Shown here piece by piece: positions 1 to 7,758 of a stretch of 44,034 bases of DNA (position 1 is the stretch's first letter; the number at the start of each line of letters is the position of its first letter). Under the pieces are notes generated by a model that was not told the origin of the DNA, searched no databases, and saw only the letters and a list, made by a program, of their open reading frames with translations. The stretch spans positions 1 to 44,034 of the forward strand of contig JAWVFJ010000028.1 of NCBI GenBank assembly GCA_033856275.1, read 5' to 3'. The translations under genes and the position numbers were made by a program. This stretch comes from VRUE01 sp033856275. Its GTDB lineage: Bacteria; Actinomycetota; Thermoleophilia; Solirubrobacterales; 70-9.

Positions 1-385
1 CACCGCTCGACTCGTTGGCCTGCTTGACCACCGAGTTATTCGATGCATCGGCATTGCCACCGTCGGCATCGGCGTTTCCGCCATTGCCTCCGGTCGCATC
101 GCCGCTCGTTGCCGAGGTGTTTCCACCATCAGCGTTCGAGTCGCCACCGACCGAGACGGCAACTGCGTTGCCATTGCCGATCTGGGTGTTGCCGGTGTTG
201 GCTTCGCCACCTTCACCGCCGGTAGCCGTAGCTTCGCCACCGGTGGCGCTTGGGTCGCCCTGGGTCACGCTGCTGCTGTTGCTCTGACCGCTCGTCGGCG
301 GCGGCAGCGGCGTGGTAGCGGCGGCAGGCGCCGCTCCAATCGCCATGGCGACCGCGGCTGCGATTACAGCCGTGGGATATCGCAT
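1..385 (-). CDS. Secreted Gly/Asn/Ala/Ser-rich low-complexity protein (partial, C-terminus off window)
   Basis: Reading leftwards from ATG at 385, 128 residues are visible before the window edge, with no stop. A good ribosome binding site (AAGGA) lies 7 nt before this ATG and decides the start. Residues 1-23 form a signal peptide (MRYPT, then an Ala-rich hydrophobic stretch). The mature part consists of short Gly-Asn-Ala-Ser-Thr units, such as SATGGEATATGG, NTGNTQIGNGNA and DADGGNADASNN, with no Cys and few charges other than Glu/Asp. Such composition suits an extracellular repeat or beta-helical/amyloid-like surface protein, but no family is recognised. It follows 469-1578 on the same strand with an 83-nt gap containing two hairpins. 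Function unknown. Confidence 0.7.
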   Translation of the reverse strand, partial: MRYPTAVIAAAVAMAIGAAPAAATTPLPPPTSGQSNSSSVTQGDPSATGGEATATGGEGGEANTGNTQIGNGNAVAVSVGGDSNADGGNTSATSGDATGGNGGNADADGGNADASNNSVVKQANESSG

Positions 386-419
386 TGGTAATTCCTTCCA
401 TGCTTGAGTTTGCTGTTTC

Positions 420-479
420 GCCGGGGAGTTGAGGGCTCCCGGCGCAGCCCTGGTCTGGTCCCGAAGACCTAGCCAGGGC
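420..479. terminator. Two adjacent hairpins between two minus-strand genes
   Basis: The first hairpin pairs GCCGGGGAG (420-428) with CTCCCGGC (436-443), with one bulge. The second pairs GCCCTGG (447-453) with CCAGGGC (473-479), plus an inner GGTC/GACC pair. The second spans the stop codon of the 469-1578 gene. No U-tract follows. This could be a terminator or a processing structure between the two secreted-protein genes. Confidence 0.35.
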
Positions 480-1578
480 GCTCAAGCGCGCAGACGAACG
501 GGGCGGGCGCGCGGAAATCCGGCGCTCTTCCGAACCTGCGCAAAGCCGCCGGCGCCACAAGCGCGAGCAACGCGAGCAGCGCGACGATGGGGACGAAGGA
601 TGGGCCGCCCGAGCCGGGCACGACGTTCGCGGGCGATTTGGGAGCCGGCAGGGGCACGTCCGAGGGTGCGGGGCTCCCAAGGTGATCGGTAGTCGGACTG
701 GCGAGGAAGGCGCTTGGGATTCTCGTTCCCGGCGAGAGGCCCAACTCTCCACCGTTGGGCTTCAAAGCGGAGATTTTCCCGACCTCAAATTTGCTGGCCT
801 CCACTGCGTACAGCTCCGCCGGAGGGGCCGCGGCGGTCGCTCCTCGAATCGAGAGCAAGTCGATAGATGCCAGTCTGGGGAAACTCATTGTTCCGTTCGC
901 CGAAGATTCCTCGCGGGCTGGCAACAGTCCAGTGGGCGCCGCGCCCTCGCCACTCGCTGGGGCGATGGAGTTAAGAAGACCCTCTGGTTGAAGTGCCGGA
1001 TCGGCCAGAGTGGCTGGTAGTCGATCGGTCGCCCGTGCGGCTGTGTCGACGGAATCTCGATGGATCCCCTGGGCCAGCTCCGAGAGTCGGTGTTTAGCAG
1101 GAGGAACATGCCTGGCGCCTGGTTCCATGTGTCCGGGCACACTGACTCTGGCTGTCCTGGCGGGTGGCGAATCAGCCGAATCGGCGATCGCCGATGAGTT
1201 TGGCGCGGCACCGTCCGCTACCGAGTCGACCGCTCTTGTAGAGACAGGCGGGTTCGCCGCCGGGGAAAGTCTCTCGCTCGGCGCCGAGGCCGCCGTGCTG
1301 TCTACCCCCGTTGAACCAGGAGAGGGGGCGCTTGCGACTTCCTGAGTTGCCACCGGTTCAGGCACACTGGATTCAGGCGTCGCGACACTGGTGCTTGTCT
1401 CTGGCTGCTCGGCGACGGCGGGGCTGTCCGGTGTAGGAGGCACGCTTGCCATATCGGCCGTTTCGGCGCTTGCCGGCGCCGCGAGCAGTAGGGCTGAGAT
1501 CGCCGCCGCCATTGCCCCCCAAGAGAGAGCTCGGAGCCTTGCGCTCCATTGCCTGAAGGTGCAGAAAGAAATCTTCAC
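469..1578 (-). CDS. Secreted Ala/Pro/Ser-rich protein with C-terminal membrane anchor, unknown function
   Basis: 369 residues starting at GTG 1578. The N-terminus carries basic residues, then a hydrophobic core and a likely signal-peptidase site after APASA (about residue 38). The middle, about residues 40-300, is a disordered Pro/Ala/Ser/Glu-rich stalk without a recognisable fold. Near the C-terminus is one hydrophobic helix (VPIVALLALLALVAPAAL), then Arg residues and a short tail. This is an anchor layout, but no LPXTG motif precedes it. The start is weakly supported because no clear Shine-Dalgarno is visible; an internal ATG at the MAAAIS stretch is an alternative. It is upstream of, and probably co-transcribed with, the secreted repeat protein at 1-385. 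I would call it a surface stalk protein of unknown role. Confidence 0.6.
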   Translation of the reverse strand: MKISFCTFRQWSARLRALSWGAMAAAISALLLAAPASAETADMASVPPTPDSPAVAEQPETSTSVATPESSVPEPVATQEVASAPSPGSTGVDSTAASAPSERLSPAANPPVSTRAVDSVADGAAPNSSAIADSADSPPARTARVSVPGHMEPGARHVPPAKHRLSELAQGIHRDSVDTAARATDRLPATLADPALQPEGLLNSIAPASGEGAAPTGLLPAREESSANGTMSFPRLASIDLLSIRGATAAAPPAELYAVEASKFEVGKISALKPNGGELGLSPGTRIPSAFLASPTTDHLGSPAPSDVPLPAPKSPANVVPGSGGPSFVPIVALLALLALVAPAALRRFGRAPDFRAPAPFVCALERPG

Positions 1579-1788
1579 GGACCGACGAAGCTACCCAATA
1601 TTCGTCCAATTTCACACCTATTTCTAAAGGTTTTGCGAGCCTCGACTTGAAGTGAAGGCTCACCCTGAAACCCAAAATGCCTGCATGTGAACGTGCCAGC
1701 AAGGGACTAGGGACCTTCCCCAAGGCAAATGTTAAGAAGGATGCTCCGTGGGGCTGGAGGCCCGTCCGGGAGCTAACGCGCAACGCTG

Positions 1789-2043
1789 TTAGTAGCGGGG
1801 CGGAAGATCGCGCGGTTCTTCCGGCGCGACTTCGCGGCGTTCTTCGGGGACGACCGCTTCGCGGCGCCGGGCGCGGTCGGACCAGATCGCCTCTTGGAAG
1901 AAGGAGAGGACCAAGCCCGCGGCGCCAGCGATCATCAGGATCAGGCCGACGGTGTCGATACTGATGCCCTGGACGTGGAGATTGGTCGCGTAGCGGAGAA
2001 TCGCTCCGACCGCGATCAGGAATATCGCTCCGGCAATGGTCAT
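1789..2043 (-). CDS. DUF6458 family small membrane protein
   Basis: 84 residues with two transmembrane helices (about 2-16 and 31-49) separated by a short loop, then a charged, Arg/Glu/Pro-rich cytoplasmic tail. The pattern IAVGAILRYA...GISIDTVGLILMIAGAAGL matches the DUF6458 family, a widespread actinobacterial mini-membrane protein of unknown function. The ATG at 2043 gives a full-length family N-terminus. It is the last gene of a probable minus-strand operon, 43 nt after the DNA glycosylase gene. Confidence 0.8.
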   Translation of the reverse strand: MTIAGAIFLIAVGAILRYATNLHVQGISIDTVGLILMIAGAAGLVLSFFQEAIWSDRARRREAVVPEERREVAPEEPRDLPPRY

Positions 2044-2086
2044 GAGGCTTGGTTACCCCCGGTTTAGATCCATAAACGAGTGGTGG

Positions 2087-2866
2087 CTAGGCAGTCGATG
2101 CATTGGCTGTTATCTGGCAGGTGGGACACCAATACGTCGTGCGGTTGGCGTCACCCTGGCCGCGGGAGCGGATCGGGGTGGCGCAGCGGGGACAGGGGCG
2201 GCCAGCCCGTTTGTAGACCGAGCGCTCGTGGCGGCCGTGCTCGACCGCGTCGTGCATCAGGTCGTGGGCGGCTTGGACTACATGGCGGAGCTGCTCGTCG
2301 GCTATCTGCGCAATCGGCTGCCAGGGGTCGAGGCGGGCTTCGAAGCAGGCCTCGCTCTTGAAGATGTTGCCGATGCCGGCGACCAGGTGCTGGTCGAGGA
2401 GCGCGTCGCCGATCGCTCGATCGGGGGCGCTGCGCAGCGAACTCACCACCGTGTCGGCCTCGAAGGCCGCCGCCAGGATGTCGTGGCCGAGGCGCGCGAG
2501 CACGGGATCGCGGCTCAGGCCGCTCTCGCCGAGCAGCCGCAACGTGGGTCCTCCGAACTGGACCGCTTCGGAGCTCTCGCCGCGCAGCACGACCCAGGCC
2601 GCGCCGGGGGGCTTGCGCCAGTTCGCCCCCCGCTCATAGACGTGCCAGGCGCCGCTCATGCCGAGATGGCTGTGAAGCACCCGATCACCGAAGTGGAGGA
2701 GCAAGTGCTTGCCACGGGCGTCGACCCGCTCCAGGATTAGGCCGTCGAGCCGCTCGACACCGCTGGCGCGCCCGCGTGGATTCGGTGCGCTCACCTCCAG
2801 CCGCTCGCCGTCGAGTGCCGCCCCGATTCGCCGGGCCGCCCGCAGGATCGTGTCGCCCTCGGCCAC
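2087..2866 (-). CDS. nei: Endonuclease VIII-like DNA glycosylase/AP lyase (Fpg/Nei family) with Ala at the catalytic N-terminus
   Basis: 259 residues. The family removes oxidised pyrimidines from DNA and nicks the abasic site. The N-terminus reads M-A-E-G-D-T-I, matching the Nei-type EGDT signature. K53 in RGKHLLLHF is the conserved beta-hairpin lysine. The helix-two-turn-helix GIGNIFKSE covers residues 164-172, and the C-terminal zinc finger uses C225, C228, C247 and C250. The odd point is residue 2: codon GCC gives Ala where nearly all family members have the nucleophilic Pro. Human NEIL3 is known to use Val at this place, so a primary amine could still work. The start GTG 2866 lies 3 nt after the stop of the BtrH-like gene, so the two are translationally coupled. 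Assignment to the family is secure; substrate is inferred. Confidence 0.88.
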   Translation of the reverse strand: MAEGDTILRAARRIGAALDGERLEVSAPNPRGRASGVERLDGLILERVDARGKHLLLHFGDRVLHSHLGMSGAWHVYERGANWRKPPGAAWVVLRGESSEAVQFGGPTLRLLGESGLSRDPVLARLGHDILAAAFEADTVVSSLRSAPDRAIGDALLDQHLVAGIGNIFKSEACFEARLDPWQPIAQIADEQLRHVVQAAHDLMHDAVEHGRHERSVYKRAGRPCPRCATPIRSRGQGDANRTTYWCPTCQITANASTA

Positions 2867-2869
2867 CGC

Positions 2870-3835
2870 TCAGGTCAGGGCGGTCCAGAGCCGCAACTCG
2901 GCTTCGGCGACGCGGTGGGCGGCAACGTCGATCTCGCGCCAGAGGCCCGGCTCGGGATCATCGCGCTCGCTGGCCGCATGGAAGGCGTCGGCGAGCTCCG
3001 CCCATCGCACCGCCGCCTCGGCCGCCAGTGGCGCCTCGGGACGTCCAGCCTCCGCGAGGAAGCGCGAGTACATGAAGCGAAAGGCGCCGCCGCCGGTGCC
3101 GCGGCGCTCGATCACCTGGTAGCCAAAGCGGGCGCACCACTGCCAGTCCTCGGCGACCTCGGGCCAGCCGCCTGCCTCCTCGGCTAGGCGCTCGACCGCC
3201 CCGAGCCCGGAGAACTCGCCAAACGGAGAAGCGACCATCGCCTGGGTGGCACGCTCGATCGCGGCGGGGATCGCCTCGTGCAGCTGCTCCTGGGTGACGC
3301 CGCCGGAGGCGGTGAACATGTGGCCGGAGAGAGGGTAGGCGGGGTGGCCGCTGTGGCGAGCGCGGTCGAGGTCCTCCAGCCGGGTCGTCGTCTGCAACTG
3401 CTCGAAGCCGGTGTCGGAGAGGTAGGCGTGCTCGTCGTCGTAGCCCGCCAGCACTACTGCGTGGCCGGGGAAGTGGGCCGAGTTGCCGTAGTGGTCTAGG
3501 TAGTAAAGGTCGGTGAGCAGCAGCACCGGCCGGCCGGCGTCGACCTCGGCCCGCGCTGTCTCCCACGCGTCCCCGTCGCCCTGCTCGAAGGTGCGCAGCT
3601 GCAGTGCGGCCCCGGTCAGCTCGTCGAAGTTCTCCTCCAGCCGCGCCGTGCGGCCATTGAACCAACGCGTCGGCGAGGCGTCCTCGAGGGCGACGTAGTA
3701 GAAGCAGGCGCCCGCCCCGAGCCCGAACGCCATCTCCTCACTGATCTCAGCGCCGTGGAAGGCGAGCAGGTTGCGCAGCGCCGTCGAACCGCAGTGGTGG
3801 CCAGGCGTGTGAACGTAGCCGGGGACCGAGGGCAT
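2870..3835 (-). CDS. BtrH N-terminal / DUF4872-type protein
   Basis: 321 residues from ATG 3835 (MPSVPGYVHTPGHHCGSTAL). The N-terminus carries the papain/C39-like HHCGSTAL motif with C15 as candidate nucleophile. Later come GGRP-like AGRPVLLLTDLYYLDHY and FPGHAVVLAGYDD, which look like the histidine and acidic parts of a peptidase-like fold. The C-terminal half is helical and matches DUF4872. BtrH of butirosin synthesis is an acyl-ACP:aminoglycoside acyltransferase of this fold, but no aminoglycoside genes are present here, so the substrate is unknown. The frame stays open to 4081, but that extension overlaps the divergent PAP2 gene and is Arg/Ser-rich without family character, so I reject it. 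First gene of the operon with nei and the DUF6458 gene. Confidence 0.75.
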   Translation of the reverse strand: MPSVPGYVHTPGHHCGSTALRNLLAFHGAEISEEMAFGLGAGACFYYVALEDASPTRWFNGRTARLEENFDELTGAALQLRTFEQGDGDAWETARAEVDAGRPVLLLTDLYYLDHYGNSAHFPGHAVVLAGYDDEHAYLSDTGFEQLQTTTRLEDLDRARHSGHPAYPLSGHMFTASGGVTQEQLHEAIPAAIERATQAMVASPFGEFSGLGAVERLAEEAGGWPEVAEDWQWCARFGYQVIERRGTGGGAFRFMYSRFLAEAGRPEAPLAAEAAVRWAELADAFHAASERDDPEPGLWREIDVAAHRVAEAELRLWTALT

Positions 3836-3858
3836 GACGGGATACTGACCTACCGGCT

Positions 3859-3864
3859 TATCCT
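3859..3864 (+). promoter_or_regulatory. -10-like TATCCT for a leaderless PAP2 transcript
   Basis: TATCCT ends 8 nt before ATG 3873, which places the expected transcription start at or next to the start codon. No Shine-Dalgarno is present. Confidence 0.4.
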
Positions 3865-3872
3865 GCGCGCCG

Positions 3873-4367
3873 ATGCGCGACGCCGACCTCAGACTGCTGC
3901 GCTTGATGCGGACCCGCGGGCACTCGGCAGGCTTGGAGTCGGCGGTGAAGGCGCTGGGCAAGGCGGGCAACAACGCGGCCGTCTGGGTCGCGATTGGGTT
4001 GGCGCTAGCACTCCTCGACCCCGAGCGGCGCGAATCCTGGCTGATCTGCGCCGCTCTCGGCCCGATCGCGATTGGCCTCAACTACGCGATCAAGCTCCTG
4101 GTCAAGCGCCCGCGCCCGGTGCTCGAGGGCCTGCCACCGTTGGGCGGCGCGCCCAGCTCACTCAGCTTCCCCTCCGCCCACGCCCTCTCCTCATTCGCGG
4201 TGGCGACGGCGATGTTCCGGGTTGACCCTGCGACGGCGTGCGCCCTCGTCGTCGCCCTCGCGCTCTCACTCGGCCGTCCCTACCTCGGCATGCACTACCC
4301 GTCCGACGTCCTCGCCGGCGCCCTCCTCGGCATCATCCTCGGATTGCTTGTCCCACTTTCCATATGA
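3873..4367 (+). CDS. PAP2 superfamily membrane phosphatase
   Basis: 164 residues, an integral membrane phosphatase of the PAP2/type 2 phosphatidic acid phosphatase fold, acting on a lipid pyrophosphate or phosphate. All three signature motifs are visible: K74-x4-R79-P80 (KLLVKRPRP), P100-S-A-H103, and S132-x2-R135-x5-H141-x3-D145 (SLGRPYLGMHYPSD). Hydrophobic helices occupy about 36-50, 56-73, 103-118, 121-134 and 146-162. Its short length resembles the actinobacterial decaprenylphosphoryl-phosphoribose phosphatase type, but the substrate cannot be read from sequence. It diverges from the BtrH-like gene with a 37-nt gap. Confidence 0.85.
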   Translation: MRDADLRLLRLMRTRGHSAGLESAVKALGKAGNNAAVWVAIGLALALLDPERRESWLICAALGPIAIGLNYAIKLLVKRPRPVLEGLPPLGGAPSSLSFPSAHALSSFAVATAMFRVDPATACALVVALALSLGRPYLGMHYPSDVLAGALLGIILGLLVPLSI

Positions 4368-4397
4368 GCAGTGAGAGAGCCGCCCCCGGACGCGGGA

Positions 4398-4435
4398 GTG
4401 GGGGGCCATCCATATCTGATTCTTTGGCCCCCCAC
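4398..4435. terminator. Perfect 11-bp stem between PAP2 gene and ychF
   Basis: GTGGGGGGCCA (4398-4408) pairs perfectly with TGGCCCCCCAC (4425-4435) across a 16-nt loop. There is no T-run. It lies 30 nt after the PAP2 stop and 23 nt before the ychF start, so it could terminate the PAP2 message or sit in the ychF leader. Confidence 0.5.
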
Positions 4436-4458
4436 GGGAGCAGAGGAGGCGGCGTTAT

Positions 4459-5532
4459 ATGAAGGTCGGCATCGTCGGCCTGCCCAACGCGGGCAAGTCG
4501 ACGCTCTTCAACGCACTGACCAGTGGTGGAGCGCAAACCGGCGACTACCCCTTCACGACGATCGAGCCGAACGTGGCGATCGCCCAGGTGCCCGACGGGC
4601 GGCTCGAACGGGTCGCCGAGACCCTGCGCAGCTCCAAGCTGGAACCGGCGACGATCGCCTTCCACGACATCGCCGGCCTGGTCAAGGGGGCCTCGGAGGG
4701 GGAGGGACTCGGCAACAAGTTCCTCGCCTCGATCCGCGAGACCGACGCGATCTGCCACGTCGTTCGCTGCCACGCCGACTCGGGCGTGCCGCACCCCGAC
4801 GGCCGCGTCGACCCGCTCGCCGACATCGAGACGATCGAGACCGAGCTGGTGCTCTCCGACTACGAGCAGGCCGAGCGGCGGCTCGACCGCGTGCGCAAGG
4901 GGGCGAAGTCGGGCGACGCCGAGGCGATCGCCGAGCGCGACTGGCTCGAGCAGGTGGTCGCCGCCCTCGCCGAAGGCAAGCCGGCCCGCTCGGTGCCGGT
5001 CCCCGACGCCGCCGCGCACGGCCCGCGCAACCTGCAGGCCCTCACCTCGAAGCCGATCCTCTACGTCGCCAACGTCGATGAGGGCGATGCCGAGGCTCCC
5101 GCTGCGGTGGTCGAGCACGCCAACTCGATCGGCGCTGGCGTTGTCGCCGTCAGCGCTCGGATCGAGGGTGAGCTGGCAGAGCTCGACCCGTCCGAAGCGG
5201 AGGAGATGCGCGAGTCCTACGGGGTCGAGGGCTCGGGCCTGGCGCGGCTCATCCGCGCCGCCTACGACCTGCTCGACCTGCTCACCTTCTTCACCGCCGG
5301 CGAGGGCAAGGAGGCGGTCGCCCGCCCGATCCCCCGCGGCTCGACCGCCTGGGAGGCGGCGGGCACGATCCACACTGAGATCCAGGACGCCTTCATCAAG
5401 GCGGAAGCGATCGGTTGGCAGGAGCTGGTCGAGTGCGGCGGCTACGCCCCCGCCCGTGACAGGGGTCTGCTCCGCATCGAGGGACGCGACTACGTCGTCC
5501 AGGACGGCGATGTCATCACTATCAAGGTCTAG
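4459..5532 (+). CDS. ychF: Redox-responsive ATPase/GTPase YchF (Obg-like)
   Basis: 357 residues, the normal YchF length. The P-loop GLPNAGKST (7-15) starts the G domain. FTTIEPNV is switch I, DIAGLVKGAS is the G3 region, and NVDE replaces the usual NKxD, which is the YchF signature linked to ATP preference. The C-terminal TGS domain (AAGTIHTEIQDAFIKAEAI to the end, VVQDGDVITIKV) is intact. YchF binds ribosomes and is implicated in stress and translation control. A GGAGG-type ribosome binding site precedes ATG 4459. It is usually next to pth in many bacteria, but no pth is present here. Confidence 0.96.
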   Translation: MKVGIVGLPNAGKSTLFNALTSGGAQTGDYPFTTIEPNVAIAQVPDGRLERVAETLRSSKLEPATIAFHDIAGLVKGASEGEGLGNKFLASIRETDAICHVVRCHADSGVPHPDGRVDPLADIETIETELVLSDYEQAERRLDRVRKGAKSGDAEAIAERDWLEQVVAALAEGKPARSVPVPDAAAHGPRNLQALTSKPILYVANVDEGDAEAPAAVVEHANSIGAGVVAVSARIEGELAELDPSEAEEMRESYGVEGSGLARLIRAAYDLLDLLTFFTAGEGKEAVARPIPRGSTAWEAAGTIHTEIQDAFIKAEAIGWQELVECGGYAPARDRGLLRIEGRDYVVQDGDVITIKV

Positions 5533-5554
5533 CCCTAGCTCAGCTCTTGGGCTC

Positions 5555-5560
5555 TAGGGT
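5555..5560 (+). promoter_or_regulatory. -10-like TAGGGT for a leaderless transcript
   Basis: TAGGGT ends 6 nt before ATG 5567, the spacing expected if transcription starts at the A of the start codon. No ribosome binding site is visible. Confidence 0.4.
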
Positions 5561-5566
5561 TGCTGG

Positions 5567-6556
5567 ATGGACGAAGGGGGCCGCTTTCCGCGGGTGGCGA
5601 CGAAGGCCGGCCACTACGAGAGCTTCTACATCAAGGCCTGCCGGCCCGGGGGAGGGCAGGGGATCTGGATCCGCCACACGGTCCACAAGCGGCCTGGTGC
5701 CGAGCCCACCGCCTCGATCTGGTTCGTCCTTTTTGACCGCGATGCCGAGGGGCCGCGGGCGACGAAGCAGACGGTGCCTGCGACGGAGCTATCGGCGCCG
5801 GTTGGCTTATGGATCAGGGTCGGCAAGGCCGAACTCGGCCCCGGGCGCGCCACCGGTTCGGTTGAGACCGAGGCGCTCACGGCCAGCTGGGACCTGGCCT
5901 TCTCCGGCGACGCCGAGCCCTGCAAGTACCTGCCGGCCGACTGGCTCTACGAGGCACCGCTGCCGCGCACCAAGTTCGTCGCGCCCTTCCCCAACGCCAG
6001 CTTCAACGGGCGCCTCGAGGTTGACGGCGAGGCGATCGAGCTGAGTGGCTGGCCGGGCATGATCGGCCATAACTGGGGCAGCGAGCACGCCGAGCGCTGG
6101 GTTTGGCTGGAGGGCACCGGCTTCGCCGAGGACGCCGGCACCTACTTCGACGCCGGCGCCGCCCGCGTCAAGGCAGGTCCCTGGACCACCCCTTGGCTGC
6201 CGTCGGGGATGCTCGTGCTCGACGGCAAGGCGCACCGCCTCGGCGGTTTCGGCCAGATCCGCGACGCGTCGATCGAGGCCGAGCCGACCGCCTGCGAGTT
6301 CACCCTGCCCGGCAAGGACCTCGTCGTCCGCGGCCGCGTCTCCGCCCCCCAGAAGGACTTCGTCGGTTGGGTCTACGCCGACCCCAAGGGCCCTGAGCAC
6401 AACACCGTCAATTGCTCGGTCTCCGACCTCGAGCTGACGGTGGAACGACCCGCCGAGCCCCCCCGCCAACTCACCCTCAGCGCCGGCGCCGCCTATGAGT
6501 TCGGCATGCGCGAGACCGACCACGGCATCCCGATCCAGCCCTATCCAGACGGTTAG
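5567..6556 (+). CDS. AttH/CrtC/tocopherol-cyclase-like beta-barrel protein
   Basis: 329 residues without signal peptide or membrane helix. The sequence is beta-rich with a double-lipocalin-like look. Around residues 163-185 it has GWPGMIGHNWGSEHAERWVW, which resembles the conserved HNWG...W motif of the AttH/hydroxyneurosporene-synthase/tocopherol-cyclase-like superfamily. Members act on or bind hydrophobic substrates, but no carotenoid or quinone genes lie nearby, so the substrate is unknown. The 3' end overlaps the convergent SpoIID-type gene by 4 nt. I am fairly sure of the fold group and unsure of any enzymatic role. Confidence 0.6.
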   Translation: MDEGGRFPRVATKAGHYESFYIKACRPGGGQGIWIRHTVHKRPGAEPTASIWFVLFDRDAEGPRATKQTVPATELSAPVGLWIRVGKAELGPGRATGSVETEALTASWDLAFSGDAEPCKYLPADWLYEAPLPRTKFVAPFPNASFNGRLEVDGEAIELSGWPGMIGHNWGSEHAERWVWLEGTGFAEDAGTYFDAGAARVKAGPWTTPWLPSGMLVLDGKAHRLGGFGQIRDASIEAEPTACEFTLPGKDLVVRGRVSAPQKDFVGWVYADPKGPEHNTVNCSVSDLELTVERPAEPPRQLTLSAGAAYEFGMRETDHGIPIQPYPDG

Positions 6557-7680
6557 CCGGAGACCTTCTGGAAGCCCATCCAGGTGCTGTAGGCGCCGAG
6601 CGCGATCTCGAGCTGTTCGCCGCTGACCATGGTGACGCCGCCGGTGCCGAAGAGCTTTGCGGTGATGATCCGGGGGGAGACGCCGTGTTTGGTGACGATG
6701 ACCTTCTTCAGGCGACCGTCGAGGTAACCGCCGAGTTTGGCGCTGATCTCTGGACCGCTGAAGCGCAACGTCCAGTCGTGCAGGGGGCAGTAGTAGTCAT
6801 AGGGATCGGGGACGCCGGTCAGGTACGGCACGGCGGGCCCGAAGAAGACGTTCTGGACGCTCTCGGTGTAGCCCCCCGAGCAGGCGGAGAAATAGGTCTC
6901 GGCGATCTTGCCGCCGTAGGCCACTACCTGGCCCCTGGTCGCGTCGGTCGCGGCGTTGGTCGAGGCGGTCTCGCTGGAGAGCCCGTCATAGACCTGGCTG
7001 CGCGTGTCGTCATAGAGGTCGAATCCGTTGCCTTCGACGTCGACGCTGAGGGCGAAGGAGCGGGACTCGACCGCCTGAGCCCGCAGCTCGGCCACCGGCC
7101 AAGAGGGCGGTGACTCGTTTGGAATCACGCCCTTCACGTACTGCTCTACCGGCAGCGCGTTGACCACGTTGAGGGAGCCCGCGGCGCTTTCGGTCGGCAC
7201 TACCTCGAGCACCCCCCGATAGGTGCCGATGCCCGCAATCGCGACCTTCCCCCTGCCGGCGGCACGCAGCTTGGGGCCGCAATCGGCCAGCGGTTTGCCG
7301 GCGGAGCTGCGCAACTTGACCCGTGAGCCATCGCGGTGCGCCTCATAGTCCCGCCCGGCGTCGAGGGGCTGGCCACAGGCGCTGGTCGCGCCGCTGAAGC
7401 CGACGTCGCTCGCGGAGATGTCGAGCAGGACGCGAACGATCCGCGCCCCCTCCACCTGGCCAATCGCACTGCCCCGGTAGTAGTGGGCGAGGATGAAGCG
7501 GTAATCCTTGCCGTGCAGAGCGTAACCGTAGGCGCCGTACTGGCTGACCCCGACCCCGTGGCCGAAGCCGTGACCGCGGACCACCCAGGAGACGCTGGCT
7601 TGCGCCGCGGGCACGAGGGTAAGAAGCGCCGTGAGGGCGACTAGAAAGAATCGAAGCACGATGCGACGGGTAGCAGGCAT
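6553..7680 (-). CDS. Secreted SpoIID/LytB-domain protein
   Basis: 375 residues from ATG 7680, with a signal peptide MPATRRIVLRFFLVALTA cleaved near AAQA (about 28). The mature part contains the SpoIID domain: VRGHGFGHGVGVSQYGAYGYA near the N-terminus, the catalytic-type PNESPPSWPVAELRAQAVES with the family Glu, and YFSACSGGYTESVQNVFFG further on. SpoIID enzymes are lytic transglycosylases or amidase enhancers acting on peptidoglycan glycan strands, and non-sporulating actinobacteria often carry secreted copies. A GTG 27 nt further upstream is an alternative start but would put acidic residues before the signal peptide. Likely role: cell-wall remodelling outside the membrane. Confidence 0.85.
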   Translation of the reverse strand: MPATRRIVLRFFLVALTALLTLVPAAQASVSWVVRGHGFGHGVGVSQYGAYGYALHGKDYRFILAHYYRGSAIGQVEGARIVRVLLDISASDVGFSGATSACGQPLDAGRDYEAHRDGSRVKLRSSAGKPLADCGPKLRAAGRGKVAIAGIGTYRGVLEVVPTESAAGSLNVVNALPVEQYVKGVIPNESPPSWPVAELRAQAVESRSFALSVDVEGNGFDLYDDTRSQVYDGLSSETASTNAATDATRGQVVAYGGKIAETYFSACSGGYTESVQNVFFGPAVPYLTGVPDPYDYYCPLHDWTLRFSGPEISAKLGGYLDGRLKKVIVTKHGVSPRIITAKLFGTGGVTMVSGEQLEIALGAYSTWMGFQKVSG

Positions 7681-7723
7681 CTCTGGCTGAACAGATTCGC
7701 CTTGCACGAGTAGCGGCCTGCTC

Positions 7724-7729
7724 TAGGCT
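7724..7729 (+). promoter_or_regulatory. -10-like TAGGCT upstream of the aldehyde dehydrogenase
   Basis: TAGGCT lies 29 nt before ATG 7759. Unlike the leaderless genes, this one has a short leader with a clear AGAGGAG ribosome binding site at 7746-7752. Confidence 0.35.
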
Positions 7730-7758
7730 GAAATCAAGCGACCAAAGAGGAGATCAGC

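Noticed and set aside
2870..3835. Aminoglycoside biosynthesis cluster suggested by the BtrH-like gene
   Set aside because: No other aminoglycoside or polyketide/NRPS gene is present in the window.
3836..4081. N-terminal extension of the BtrH-like protein
   Set aside because: It overlaps the divergent PAP2 gene and is Arg/Ser-rich without similarity to the family.
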